Shown: positions 32,820 to 41,425 of the stretch, piece by piece | How the letters are laid out: each line of letters starts with the position of its first letter | How positions within the stretch are numbered: position 1 is the stretch's first letter | The notes under the pieces: model-generated | The model's database searches: none | Told to the model about the DNA's origin: nothing | Seen by the model: only the letters and a program-made list of their open reading frames with translations | Origin: M3007 sp044350425 | GTDB lineage: Bacteria > Bacteroidota > Bacteroidia > Chitinophagales > Saprospiraceae | Direction of reading: 5' to 3' | Length of the DNA stretch: 64,000 bases | Assembly (NCBI GenBank): GCA_044350425.1 | Contig: JBILHS010000005.1 | Location: forward strand, 1-64,000 | Made by a program: the position numbers and the translations under genes

Positions 32820-35582
32820 ATGAAGCAATTTAACAAACTGGCGCTTGTCGCGCTCCTTCTCCTCATCGGTGCAAGTGCCTGGGCACAGGGTTCCGTGCAA
32901 GGTATGGTCAAAGATGCCAACGGCGATCCGCTGATCGGAGCCTCCGTGGGTGCTGCTGGTACCGGAAAAAGTACCGCCACAGACATCAACGGAAAGTATT
33001 CACTTCCGTTGCCCAATGGCAGTTACCAGATCAATGTTGCCTACACCGGCTATAAAACATTTTCACAAGCGGTGACCATCAGCGGTGCTGCCGTGACGAT
33101 TGATGCTACGCTCGAAGCCTCTGACCTTACCCTGGAAGAGGTCGTGATCAGCACCGGCAGCCGCAACACACAGCGGACCATTACGGATTCTCCTTTGCCG
33201 ATCGACATTCTTTCCAACAATGATATCCGGAGCACCGGTCAGCCAGCTTTTGACCGTGCTTTGATGTATCGGGTGCCTTCGTTCAACTCCGTGCAAACGC
33301 CTGTGAACGATGCAACATCCCTGCTTGACCCGTATGAGATCCGCAACATGGGTCCAAGCCGTACCCTTGTGCTGATCAACGGCAAGCGCAAAAACGCCAG
33401 CTCCCTGGTGTACATACAGACCTCTCCGGGCCGCGGTGAAGGTGGTGCAGATATTTCTGCCATCCCAACGGAAGCCATCAAACGCGTGGAGATCCTGCGC
33501 GACGGTGCTTCTGCTCAATATGGTTCTGATGCCATCGCAGGCGTTATGAACGTGATCCTGAAAGATCGGTATGACTATGGTTCTGTAACGCTCAATACCG
33601 GTGTTACCAGCAAAGGCGATGGTGAAATGATCGGCCTGACCCTGAACAACGGCTCGAACTTTGGAGACAAAGGCTTTGTGAACTATACCGTGGCCCTTTC
33701 GCATCAAAGTCTGGCGAATCGCCCTGGTGATGTGGATGCACAGGGAGAAGCAAATGACTTTGGTGCTAACCTTGCCGATGTACAGGCGTTCCTCCGCGAC
33801 TTTCCGGATGCAGGCAACGTCAACGGCGACCCCGAAAAAGCGGCTGCCCGCTTCCTCATCAACGCCGGTATTCCTGTGGGAGACAACTCTGAAGTATATG
33901 GCAACATGGCCTACGTGTACAAAAAAGTAAACAGCTTTGCCAACTATCGCACGCCTTACTGGCGCGGCCCTGAAGACAACCCCTACGCACAACTTGCGGC
34001 AGCTGCAGGCAAACCATATGTTGGCTATGCGCCTTCTTTTGACGGTGACCTGGTAGACTATAATGGTACTGTTGGTGTGCGCACAGACAAAAACGGCTGG
34101 CGCTCTGATGTGAGTTTCACGACCGGTAGCAACAAACAGCTTTATACCGTCAATAACTCTCGCAACCGCGATTTGGGACTTAACAGCCCGCTTACTTTCA
34201 AACCAGGTGGATACTCCTTCCGACACAATGTGGGTAACATTGACGTATCCAAAATGCTGATCGACAACCTCAATTTCTCGATCGGAACTGAGTTCCGTCA
34301 GGAAACCTATGAGATCATTGAAGGGGATACCGCTTCTTACGTGGGTACCGGTGCGGACTCTTTCCCTGGCACCCGTGAAAACAACGCCAGCGAAAACACC
34401 CGTTACAACTACGGTGGATATGTTGGCTTGTCATACGATATTACCAAAGACTTCCTTTTGGACGCTACCGTTCGTACGGAGCGATACAGTGATTTTGGCA
34501 ATGCCTTCGTATACAAGATCAGTTCACGTTACAAACTCCTGGACGACAAACTGACGCTACGTGCTTCTTATTCAACAGGTTTCCGTGCGCCTCAACTGCA
34601 CCAGATCTACCTTCAGATTGCACAGCAGAGCTTCGTACCTGGTCAGGGCATCCAGACCAAAGGTATCTTCAACAACAATAGCCCACAGGCTAAACTGCTG
34701 GGTGTTGGTCAATTGAAGGCCGAAGAGTCAACCAATATCACCGTTGGTTTTGGTCTGAAACCAAGCCGGAATTTCAACTTTACACTGGACTACTACAACA
34801 TCGCAGTAGACAATCGCATCATCTTAGGTTCAGAGATCGGCCCAACCGGTGATCCGAACAATGCACTGGACAAAGTATTGGCAGACAATGGTATCGTAGC
34901 AGCAAGCTTCTGGACCAACGGTATCAACACCCGCACCAGTGGTATTGACGTGGTTGCCAGCTATCGCAATGTGATGCTTGGCAGTGGCAAACTAGCTTTT
35001 AACCTGGCCGCCAACTATGTGATCAACAATGGACTGGAAGGTGCTAAAAGCACCAGCGACTATGAGTCTGGCGACATCAACCAGCCCAACGGTAATGTCA
35101 TCAACCCATCATTGATTGCTGCTGCAGGCAAAAGCGTGTTTGACTATACCCAGGATGCCCTGCTCTTTTCTTCCCGCCCGAAATACAAGGCGATCCTGGG
35201 TATCGACTATGGTGTGAAGAAGATCAGCGTCAGCCTGAACAATACACTTTTTGGCCCAACCACTTTCCGTCAGGCAGGCTTGAATGCGAATCTGAAAACA
35301 GTATTCAAACCAGCCGTCGTGACCGACCTGGGTTTAAATTTCGAACTTTCGAAAACACTGAGCCTTGGCATCAATGTGAATAACATTCTCAATGTATTGC
35401 CAAAATGGGAGTTGAAAGCACTCAATGCTGCCGGCGAAGCTGTATTGGCCGATCCGGTACAGGTGAAGAACAACTCTAACGCCATTACTTTCAACCAGCG
35501 TTACAACATCGTAACTTATGATGGCTCACAGTTCAGCCAATTGGGTACTACGTTGGCTGCTAATTTGCGGGTAACGTTCTAG
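32820..35582 (+). CDS. TonB-dependent receptor with carboxypeptidase-regulatory-like N-terminal domain
   Basis: 920 residues. The signal peptide (LLLLIGASAWAQ) is followed by a carboxypeptidase-D-regulatory-like domain at about 24-105 (GMVKDANGDPLIGASVG, DINGKYSLPLPNGSYQINVA). The plug follows at about 115-250 (TLVLINGKRKNASSLVYIQT, IPTEAIKRVEILRDGASAQY) and then a 22-strand barrel ending ANLRVTF. It imports a large or scarce substrate across the outer membrane with TonB energy. The substrate is not evident, since no SusD partner or siderophore gene is near. Features such as VRTERYSDFGNAF and STGFRAPQLHQI are standard TonB-barrel segments. Confidence 0.93.
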   Translation: MKQFNKLALVALLLLIGASAWAQGSVQGMVKDANGDPLIGASVGAAGTGKSTATDINGKYSLPLPNGSYQINVAYTGYKTFSQAVTISGAAVTIDATLEASDLTLEEVVISTGSRNTQRTITDSPLPIDILSNNDIRSTGQPAFDRALMYRVPSFNSVQTPVNDATSLLDPYEIRNMGPSRTLVLINGKRKNASSLVYIQTSPGRGEGGADISAIPTEAIKRVEILRDGASAQYGSDAIAGVMNVILKDRYDYGSVTLNTGVTSKGDGEMIGLTLNNGSNFGDKGFVNYTVALSHQSLANRPGDVDAQGEANDFGANLADVQAFLRDFPDAGNVNGDPEKAAARFLINAGIPVGDNSEVYGNMAYVYKKVNSFANYRTPYWRGPEDNPYAQLAAAAGKPYVGYAPSFDGDLVDYNGTVGVRTDKNGWRSDVSFTTGSNKQLYTVNNSRNRDLGLNSPLTFKPGGYSFRHNVGNIDVSKMLIDNLNFSIGTEFRQETYEIIEGDTASYVGTGADSFPGTRENNASENTRYNYGGYVGLSYDITKDFLLDATVRTERYSDFGNAFVYKISSRYKLLDDKLTLRASYSTGFRAPQLHQIYLQIAQQSFVPGQGIQTKGIFNNNSPQAKLLGVGQLKAEESTNITVGFGLKPSRNFNFTLDYYNIAVDNRIILGSEIGPTGDPNNALDKVLADNGIVAASFWTNGINTRTSGIDVVASYRNVMLGSGKLAFNLAANYVINNGLEGAKSTSDYESGDINQPNGNVINPSLIAAAGKSVFDYTQDALLFSSRPKYKAILGIDYGVKKISVSLNNTLFGPTTFRQAGLNANLKTVFKPAVVTDLGLNFELSKTLSLGINVNNILNVLPKWELKALNAAGEAVLADPVQVKNNSNAITFNQRYNIVTYDGSQFSQLGTTLAANLRVTF

Positions 35583-35649
35583 TCAAATGGAATTGGTTAA
35601 TCCAGAATTATTAGGGTTGACAAGATTCTGAAATGGCTCAACATAATAG

Positions 35650-35685
35650 CCCCCCCCCTTCCTGCTGCTTAGCGGGAAGGGGGGG
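35650..35685 (+). terminator. C8/G8 hairpin after the receptor gene
   Basis: A 15-bp stem (eight C, TTCC, then TGC) with loop TGCTTA, complementary to GCGGGAA and eight G; one G-U pair. No T-run follows. It lies 67 bases after the receptor stop and could stop or stabilise the transcript. Confidence 0.55.
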
Positions 35686-35705
35686 GTATATGTGCAATCT
35701 GGCAA

Positions 35706-35736
35706 TTTGAAATAACCAGATTTTTCCATATTTTTG
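35706..35736 (+). promoter_or_regulatory. Consensus promoter TTTG-N19-TATTTTTG
   Basis: TTTG at 35706 and TATTTTTG at 35729 with exactly 19 bases between match the Bacteroidota consensus at both elements. The start codon of the next gene is 35 bases downstream. Confidence 0.7.
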
Positions 35737-35770
35737 CAGACGTCATTTAAACACAAAAACTATTTTACCC

Positions 35771-38278
35771 TTGAAAACATCGATTCCGCTGCTATTATTT
35801 ATTTTTTGGGCAGGTGTAATCCGTGGACAAAAAGACACCGAATTTTGGTTTGCAGCGCCCGAAGTAACGCAAGGACAGGGCGCGGTGGATTATGATCGCC
35901 CCGTCACGTTCAGGATTTCAACCTACGAATCGGCTGCTACTGTTGTCCTTTCTCAACCCGCCAATCCTAGCTTTCCCATCCAGAATATTTTTCTGCCCCC
36001 CAATACAAGCGGGGAAATCAGTTCGCTTCTTTTTGGCATCAACAACGTGGAATGTACCCCCGCGAATACGGTTCTGAATCGGGGCTTTTTGATCACCGCT
36101 ACCACGCCCATAACGGCCTACTACGAGGTTATCGGCGGCTGTCAGTGTAACCCCGAAATCTTTTCAATGAAAGGTAAAAACGCTTTAGGTAAGGAGTTTT
36201 ACGTGCCATTTCAGACCTATTTACCCAACTCGACCAATCCAAACCACCTACCTATCCCGCGCGCTTCTTTCAACATTGTGGCGACCGAGAACGGAACAAA
36301 CGTGACTATCACACCAACTAAAGCGATCGTGGGTCACGGGGCCGGATCTACGTTTAGCATTGTTTTACAAAAAGGGCAAACCTGGGCGGGAGAGGCCATC
36401 GGCTGGGAACCTGACCAACATCCCTCCGGAACGCGCGTAGTGGCCAATAAGCCAATTGCTGTGACCATTGAGGATGATCTGCTTCGTGGCGTTGTCTTTG
36501 GTGGGAGTTGCAGTGACCTGATGGGCGACCAGATCATCCCCACGAGCAAAATGGGGAGGCGGTACATCGTGCAAAAAGGATTTCTGACGGGTACAGAAAA
36601 AGCTTTTATAGTGGGTACTGTTGCTGGTACGCAGTTGAAAGTGAACGGCCTGTTTGCAGGTTTGGTAGGTGCTGGGGAGACCTTTGTGGTAGATATTGAT
36701 GGCGGACAATATTTTATTGAAGCCACCGAGCCAGTGGGGGTATTGCAATTGACAGGCAATGGCTGCGAAGTTTCCGGAGAGATCATGCCACCATTGGATT
36801 GTACAGGCTCTACTTCGGTTAGATTTGTACGGCCAACCAATGAGCCTTTCTGGCTTGAAGTGGTCACCCGTACAGGATTTGAAGGTGGCTTTTTGCTCAA
36901 TGGGATTGCGGGCTTGATTCCGGCATCTGCATTTTCGATGGTGCCGGGTTCCGGTGGGGAGTTTGTTGCAGCCATTTTGCCGTTTGATGAATTTGCCGTT
37001 CCAGCTCAGTTCTCATCCATTTTAGGGAACAGCTTAGGTAAGTTTCACGCAGGTTTTTTGTGTGGTGCTCAATTTGCCACTGGGGCAAGGTTTGGTTTTT
37101 TCTCTGATTTCAACAATGTAACAGAAGTACAGGATAGCGTTCTGTTTTGTGAAGGCGACACCATTGTCTCCCACGGCATAAGTATCACACAGGCGGGTCT
37201 TTTTTCAAAAACCATTTCGAACCCCGAAGGATGTGATACTACCTTTTTCGTGCAGGCTGCATACCAACCTTTCGTGAACCGTACGGAAAGCCTTTACTTT
37301 TGCTCCGGCGACACCATTCAGGTATATAACTTAGAAATCAGTCAGGCTGGAATCTATGCGGACACCTTGTTGGCAACGGTAGGATGCGATACTATTTTGA
37401 ACCTTTTTGCTTATGAGACCTCTCTGATTCCGAAGGTGGTAGCCCTTGATTTTTGTGTCGGGGATACCGCAGCCAGGTATGGGCATTTGTTCACGGAAAG
37501 CATGATTTTTATGGACACCATTCCAGGTTTGACGGCCTGCGACACCATCTTGACCATTCTTGCGACTGCGCATCCACTCCCCATGTTATCTACGCATATT
37601 CACTTATGTCCCGGCGATTCGGTGACCATTGCAGGTAAACCTTTTTTTAGTCCCACAAGTTTTAACCTTTTACTGCCGGCAAACGGAAATGGTTGTGACA
37701 CAATCGCTACATTCACCATCAGCCAATCTGAGCTGTCTATCTCCATAGCCGACACCCTCTACACGACGTGGAATCAACCTGTGATCCTGCCCTTAGAGAT
37801 TTTTGCCTCCTATGGCACGGAGATACAGTGGTATCCACCGAGGGGGCTGGACGATCCTAGGATACAGGATCCAACTGCAACTTTAACCGGGTCGCAAGGC
37901 TATCAGGTGCTTGTAAAGGATTCGACCGGATGTGAGGCAGGAAAAGCGGTTTGGGTTTTTGTAGAGGTTCCCGAATGTGAATCTGCGGTATACATCCCCA
38001 ATGTTTTTCGGCCCAATGAGGATGGGCAAAACGATTATTTGACCGCTTTTACCAAATTGGACTGCATTTCAAAAATTAAGGTGCTCCGGTTTTACGATCG
38101 TTGGGGCGACCTGGTTTTTGAGCGGTACGACTTCCCACCCAATGATGAGCAACAAGGCTGGGACGGTATTTTCCGCAAAAAACCTGCTTCGCCTGGCGTT
38201 TATGTTTATTACCTGGAGTTGGAATACTATGATGGCCGCATCAGTAAAATGAAAGGGGATGTGACCTTGATCCGTTAA
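35771..38278 (+). CDS. Large surface protein: IgGFc-binding-like N-terminus, GCDT repeats, CHU_C sorting domain
   Basis: 835 residues, TTG start. A signal peptide (LLLFIFWAGVIRGQ) is followed by KDTEFWFAAPEVTQ and a domain to about residue 430 with the IgGFc-binding-protein N-terminal pattern (VVANKPIAVTIEDD, DLMGDQIIPTSKMGRRY). Then come about four repeats of about 50 residues, each with a C.GD...G start and a GCDT end (LFCEGDTIVSHGISI, VGCDTILNLFAYE), as in SprB-type adhesins. The last 80 residues (YIPNVFRPNEDGQNDYL, WDGIFRKKPASPGVYVYYLE) form the type IX secretion gliding-motility domain. It is likely exposed and adhesive. The 3' end overlaps the convergent FkbM gene by 4 bases. Confidence 0.87.
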   Translation: MKTSIPLLLFIFWAGVIRGQKDTEFWFAAPEVTQGQGAVDYDRPVTFRISTYESAATVVLSQPANPSFPIQNIFLPPNTSGEISSLLFGINNVECTPANTVLNRGFLITATTPITAYYEVIGGCQCNPEIFSMKGKNALGKEFYVPFQTYLPNSTNPNHLPIPRASFNIVATENGTNVTITPTKAIVGHGAGSTFSIVLQKGQTWAGEAIGWEPDQHPSGTRVVANKPIAVTIEDDLLRGVVFGGSCSDLMGDQIIPTSKMGRRYIVQKGFLTGTEKAFIVGTVAGTQLKVNGLFAGLVGAGETFVVDIDGGQYFIEATEPVGVLQLTGNGCEVSGEIMPPLDCTGSTSVRFVRPTNEPFWLEVVTRTGFEGGFLLNGIAGLIPASAFSMVPGSGGEFVAAILPFDEFAVPAQFSSILGNSLGKFHAGFLCGAQFATGARFGFFSDFNNVTEVQDSVLFCEGDTIVSHGISITQAGLFSKTISNPEGCDTTFFVQAAYQPFVNRTESLYFCSGDTIQVYNLEISQAGIYADTLLATVGCDTILNLFAYETSLIPKVVALDFCVGDTAARYGHLFTESMIFMDTIPGLTACDTILTILATAHPLPMLSTHIHLCPGDSVTIAGKPFFSPTSFNLLLPANGNGCDTIATFTISQSELSISIADTLYTTWNQPVILPLEIFASYGTEIQWYPPRGLDDPRIQDPTATLTGSQGYQVLVKDSTGCEAGKAVWVFVEVPECESAVYIPNVFRPNEDGQNDYLTAFTKLDCISKIKVLRFYDRWGDLVFERYDFPPNDEQQGWDGIFRKKPASPGVYVYYLELEYYDGRISKMKGDVTLIR

Positions 38279-38961
38279 CGTGAATCTTTGAATATCAAGG
38301 TTCTGGGCGTTTTAGCAACCAATTTGTAGCCTTGATCGCGAAGGAATGCATAAACGCCGGAAGATTGGGCATTGCCTTCGTTGGGATCAAATTGGGTGTC
38401 TTCAGCCAGGACAAAAATCGGGCGGAAGACTTGCCAATCGTTGGAGCGCAATACCATCTCGTCCAAACCTTCTACATCCACACTGAGAAAATCAATTCGT
38501 GTGCCACCAGGCATGTTTTGTTGCAAGACCTCACGAAGCGGGAGTATTGGCACTTCCACTTTTTTTGTGATACTGTAACGCCCGCCAGAGGCTCTTTCCT
38601 GAGCTACCTGTTCAGAAAGAGTGTTTAGCGCTGGCTCATCAAAACAGAAAAAAGTAAGATTTCCGGCTTCTGCCCCGATCCCTAATTCAAGGTTAATATC
38701 ACGTCGACGGACCCAGCCAAATGGCCGCATACTGCCCGGAGTCGCGTCAATGTTGATCCCGCGCCAACCTTTTTTATAAAAATGATAGGTATTTGAAAAT
38801 CGAACCGGATGGTGTGCACCTACATCCACAAAAAACCCACGGTAACCTTTTGGCAATTGCTCAAACAATGCACGCATGACCATATCTTCCCCATCCTGGG
38901 AATAAGACTTTTGGAAACGAAGGTAATCAAGCACTTGAAGGGCGATTTTTTTGAGCAACAT
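38275..38961 (-). CDS. FkbM-family methyltransferase
   Basis: 228 residues. It opens with SYSQDGEDMVMRALFEQLP and contains GFFVDVGAHHPVRFSNTYHF (SAM-binding), GWRGINIDATPGSMRPF and DFLSVDVEGLDEMVLRSNDW, all hallmarks of the FkbM O-methyltransferase group that often methylates sugar residues in surface polysaccharides. Full length for the family. It converges with the adhesin gene, overlapping 4 bases, and probably serves glycan synthesis along with the glycosyltransferases in the window. Confidence 0.9.
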   Translation of the reverse strand: MLLKKIALQVLDYLRFQKSYSQDGEDMVMRALFEQLPKGYRGFFVDVGAHHPVRFSNTYHFYKKGWRGINIDATPGSMRPFGWVRRRDINLELGIGAEAGNLTFFCFDEPALNTLSEQVAQERASGGRYSITKKVEVPILPLREVLQQNMPGGTRIDFLSVDVEGLDEMVLRSNDWQVFRPIFVLAEDTQFDPNEGNAQSSGVYAFLRDQGYKLVAKTPRTLIFKDSR

Positions 38962-39051
38962 GGAAGGATTAATGTTTCAATTTTATGACCTCTGTCCCGC
39001 AAAGGACGGGAAAAAAGTACAAGCGAAAGTATTGTAGACTGTTGGCGGCGC

Positions 39052-39633
39052 TTAAAAACAATAATCCGATTTGGCCAGACTGGTATCCAGGCCTCCACTG
39101 CCATTATGCTGCGATGGAAAAGCGTATTTGGGCAGATTTCCAGTCGGAAATCCGTCGTCGTTACAATGGTAGGCGCAGGACTTTCCTTCATACGTTTTTT
39201 GTTGTCCATCAATGAATTCCACCACAGCAACATAGTTAAAACTACCTTGATAAAAGGAACCGTCAGATTTTAAGCCATTCCAGCCACCCGCAGCAGGATC
39301 ATTGGGCAGGACATTTTGCTTGCTAAACAGGAGGTTGCCACTTTCATCTGAAAAAATCACTGACTTAACTTGAGTGACCGTTTCATTAGAAAAAACGTTC
39401 AGCCAATTGTTATCACCGGAGTTATCAATGATGAAAACATTGGGTATATAAACACCGGTCTTCAAGGTGCTGTCAATCAGATTGCCATTGACATCTGTAT
39501 AAGGTACGGTGATAGAAAAAGCATCTGTAGTGGGCTCGGTGCCACAGCAGTTTTCGTAAACTGAAGGATGGTCCTTGCAGGCAAGGTTTGTTAATAGCAG
39601 CACTGCTGCGTAGAAGATGGTATTGTGTTTCAT
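39052..39633 (-). CDS. Lipoprotein with short gliding-motility-like C-terminal domain
   Basis: 193 residues. The signal MKHNTIFYAAVLLLTNLACK has a lipobox (TNLAC). The body is essentially one CHU_C-like domain: TGVYIPNVFIIDNSGDNNWL, then VKSVIFSDESGNLLFSKQ, GGWNGLKSDGSFYQGSFNYV and VEFIDGQQKTYEG. Unusually, about 50 residues rich in Cys/His follow (SCAYHCNDDGFP), so the domain is not terminal. That argues against simple type IX cleavage; a lipid-anchored surface role is possible. Confidence 0.65.
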   Translation of the reverse strand: MKHNTIFYAAVLLLTNLACKDHPSVYENCCGTEPTTDAFSITVPYTDVNGNLIDSTLKTGVYIPNVFIIDNSGDNNWLNVFSNETVTQVKSVIFSDESGNLLFSKQNVLPNDPAAGGWNGLKSDGSFYQGSFNYVAVVEFIDGQQKTYEGKSCAYHCNDDGFPTGNLPKYAFPSQHNGSGGLDTSLAKSDYCF

Positions 39634-39661
39634 TGTGTTTATTTTAGCATCGGTTTATCTG

Positions 39662-40555
39662 TTAAACATCACAAATATCAATCGCTTTCGCCAAGGAAGC
39701 AAGTTTATCACCCGCCGTCGGGATAAACTCCTGTGCCACATACCCTTTATACCCGGTTTCAACAATGGCCCGCATGATGGCCGGATAGTAGAGTTCCTGC
39801 GTTTCGTCAATTTCATTTCGGCCCGGTACCCCGGCGGTATGGTAATGACCAAAGTACTGGTGGTGGTCGCGGATCGTATGGATCACGTCGCCTTCATTGA
39901 TCTGCATGTGGTAAATGTCGTAGAGCAGCTTGAAGTTTTCTGAACCCAGGCGTTTGCAGAGTTCAATGCCCCAGGCGGATTTATCGCACATGTAATCCTT
40001 GTGATCTACTTTGGAGTTGAAGAGCTCCATTTGGATCACCACGCCGCTTTTTTCGGCCAGCGGCAGGATTTTTTGCAAGCCGCTTACGCAGTTTTTCAGA
40101 CCCGTTTCGTCGTCCATGCCGTTGCGATTTCCACTGAAACAGATCAGGTTTTTGTAGCCAGCCTTTGCTACCTGTTGGATCACATCCGAATAGTTTTGCA
40201 CCAATTGGGCGTGGTATTGCGGGTCGTTAAAGCCTTTGGTAAGCCCTATCTCTGCACCATTGCACATGGAGGAATCGAGTCCGTGTCGTTTCAAAATATC
40301 CCATTCTTTGGGTCCGATGAGGTCAATGGCGGAGAGCCCGATCTGTCTGGCGAAAATGCAGAGGTCGCCCAGGGAAATATCGCCATAGGTCCAGCGGCAG
40401 ACGGAGTGGCGGATGTTTCCTTTTCTGGTGAGTGGTTTAGTAGTGAATGGGGGATTGGGGATTGGCTCGTTTTCTGCGAAAGAAAAACTGGGGGAAGTCG
40501 CGAGCGCAGCGGCTCCAGCGACCAGGGTTTTCAGGGCGTGGCGACGAGTGGACAT
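39662..40555 (-). CDS. Hydroxypyruvate isomerase-like TIM-barrel protein with Tat signal
   Basis: 297 residues. The N-terminus MSTRRHALKTLVAGAAALAT is a twin-arginine signal. The mature part is an AP-endonuclease-2-type TIM barrel: VCRWTYGDISLGDLC, GYKNLICFSGNRNGMDDETG, QMELFNSKVDHKDYMC, LLYDIYHMQINEGDVI and HYHTAGVPGRNEIDETQELY. That last pattern matches hydroxypyruvate isomerase (Hyi), with metal-binding Glu/Asp/Gln/His residues. Hyi is normally cytoplasmic, so export is atypical for the enzyme but common for sugar isomerase relatives in Bacteroidota. The substrate in the periplasm is unknown. Confidence 0.85.
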   Translation of the reverse strand: MSTRRHALKTLVAGAAALATSPSFSFAENEPIPNPPFTTKPLTRKGNIRHSVCRWTYGDISLGDLCIFARQIGLSAIDLIGPKEWDILKRHGLDSSMCNGAEIGLTKGFNDPQYHAQLVQNYSDVIQQVAKAGYKNLICFSGNRNGMDDETGLKNCVSGLQKILPLAEKSGVVIQMELFNSKVDHKDYMCDKSAWGIELCKRLGSENFKLLYDIYHMQINEGDVIHTIRDHHQYFGHYHTAGVPGRNEIDETQELYYPAIMRAIVETGYKGYVAQEFIPTAGDKLASLAKAIDICDV

Positions 40556-40612
40556 ATTTTAAAAAATGCGCGAAACTCATTTCGCTGGTACAAAACTTTG
40601 CTGTGAATTAAT

Positions 40613-41362
40613 TCAGTTTTCCAGTTTCTTGAAGAGTTTGGGAAACCTCTTTTTTAGTTCATTTTCATCATCAAAGTCCCAATCCATTTGTATCTCAGGG
40701 GATGAAATACGATTGATCTTTTCATAAAAAGTATCCATGGATTGCCCCGTTTTCATTTCAAAAGCCATCGACGAAACACCTAGCAGGGCTTCACACTCAT
40801 ATTCTCTAAAATCAAAATCGTCGTCATGAATGTATCTTGAAAGATCATCGGGGTTCGCCAACGCACTTTGGAAAATGTTTTTCCCCTTGCTGATCAGCCA
40901 GGCCCTAAAATAATCAAAACCATCGTCAGAACAGCCACCATTGATCAGATACGCGGCTCCCCACAGGTTAGTTTGATAGGATATAGCCAGCATTTCTTGC
41001 AGAATATGCTCAAAGGCCACAATATCTTCAACAGAACGATTTTGCAAATATTCACCAAGTAATTCCATCTGAGCTTCATGATCTTCAGAATTTTTTCTGG
41101 CACGCTCGATCAAACTCCAAAATTCGTTTTCGCTAAATTTACTCAACCTATTATCGAGCGTTTCAAGATATCCTTTTTTTAGTTTTTCACGGATCAGTTT
41201 CTCGGCTTCCAGCAGGGCCTCTGCATTGGTATCAAAGTTCCTGGTATTGGTAACTCCGGCGGTACTTGTCCTGCCAAAAACGACAGTCATGGTATTTTCA
41301 GAGATTTCCACTTTCCAAAACTTGTCCGATTTTTCATCCTTGTAAGTAAAATGTCGATTCAT
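40613..41362 (-). CDS. WGR domain fused to DUF4240
   Basis: 249 residues, cytosolic. Residues 1-75 form a WGR domain: KDEKSDKFWKVEIS, VVFGRTSTAGVTNTRNFDT and KLIREKLKKGYLE; WGR domains bind nucleic acid and occur in PARPs. Residues 82-245 match DUF4240: FSENEFWSLIERARKNSEDH, LWGAAYLINGGCSDDGFDYF, RAWLISKGKNIFQSALANPD and DFREYECEALLGVSSMAFE. DUF4240 is of unknown function, often near polymorphic toxin or WGR genes. It is monocistronic between the isomerase and the kinase genes. Confidence 0.82.
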   Translation of the reverse strand: MNRHFTYKDEKSDKFWKVEISENTMTVVFGRTSTAGVTNTRNFDTNAEALLEAEKLIREKLKKGYLETLDNRLSKFSENEFWSLIERARKNSEDHEAQMELLGEYLQNRSVEDIVAFEHILQEMLAISYQTNLWGAAYLINGGCSDDGFDYFRAWLISKGKNIFQSALANPDDLSRYIHDDDFDFREYECEALLGVSSMAFEMKTGQSMDTFYEKINRISSPEIQMDWDFDDENELKKRFPKLFKKLEN

Positions 41363-41425
41363 ATTTATAATTATTTATACGTGTATATAACAATCTAAAT
41401 GTAAGGCGATTTATTTCATAGGCTC

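Noticed and set aside
33063..34226. 387-residue minus-strand frame inside the TonB-dependent receptor
   Set aside because: It overlaps a clear receptor domain on the plus strand and has no recognisable motif.
35650..35685. C8/G8 hairpin as a mobile element end
   Set aside because: No second copy or flanking duplication is visible; it is better read as a transcript-end hairpin.
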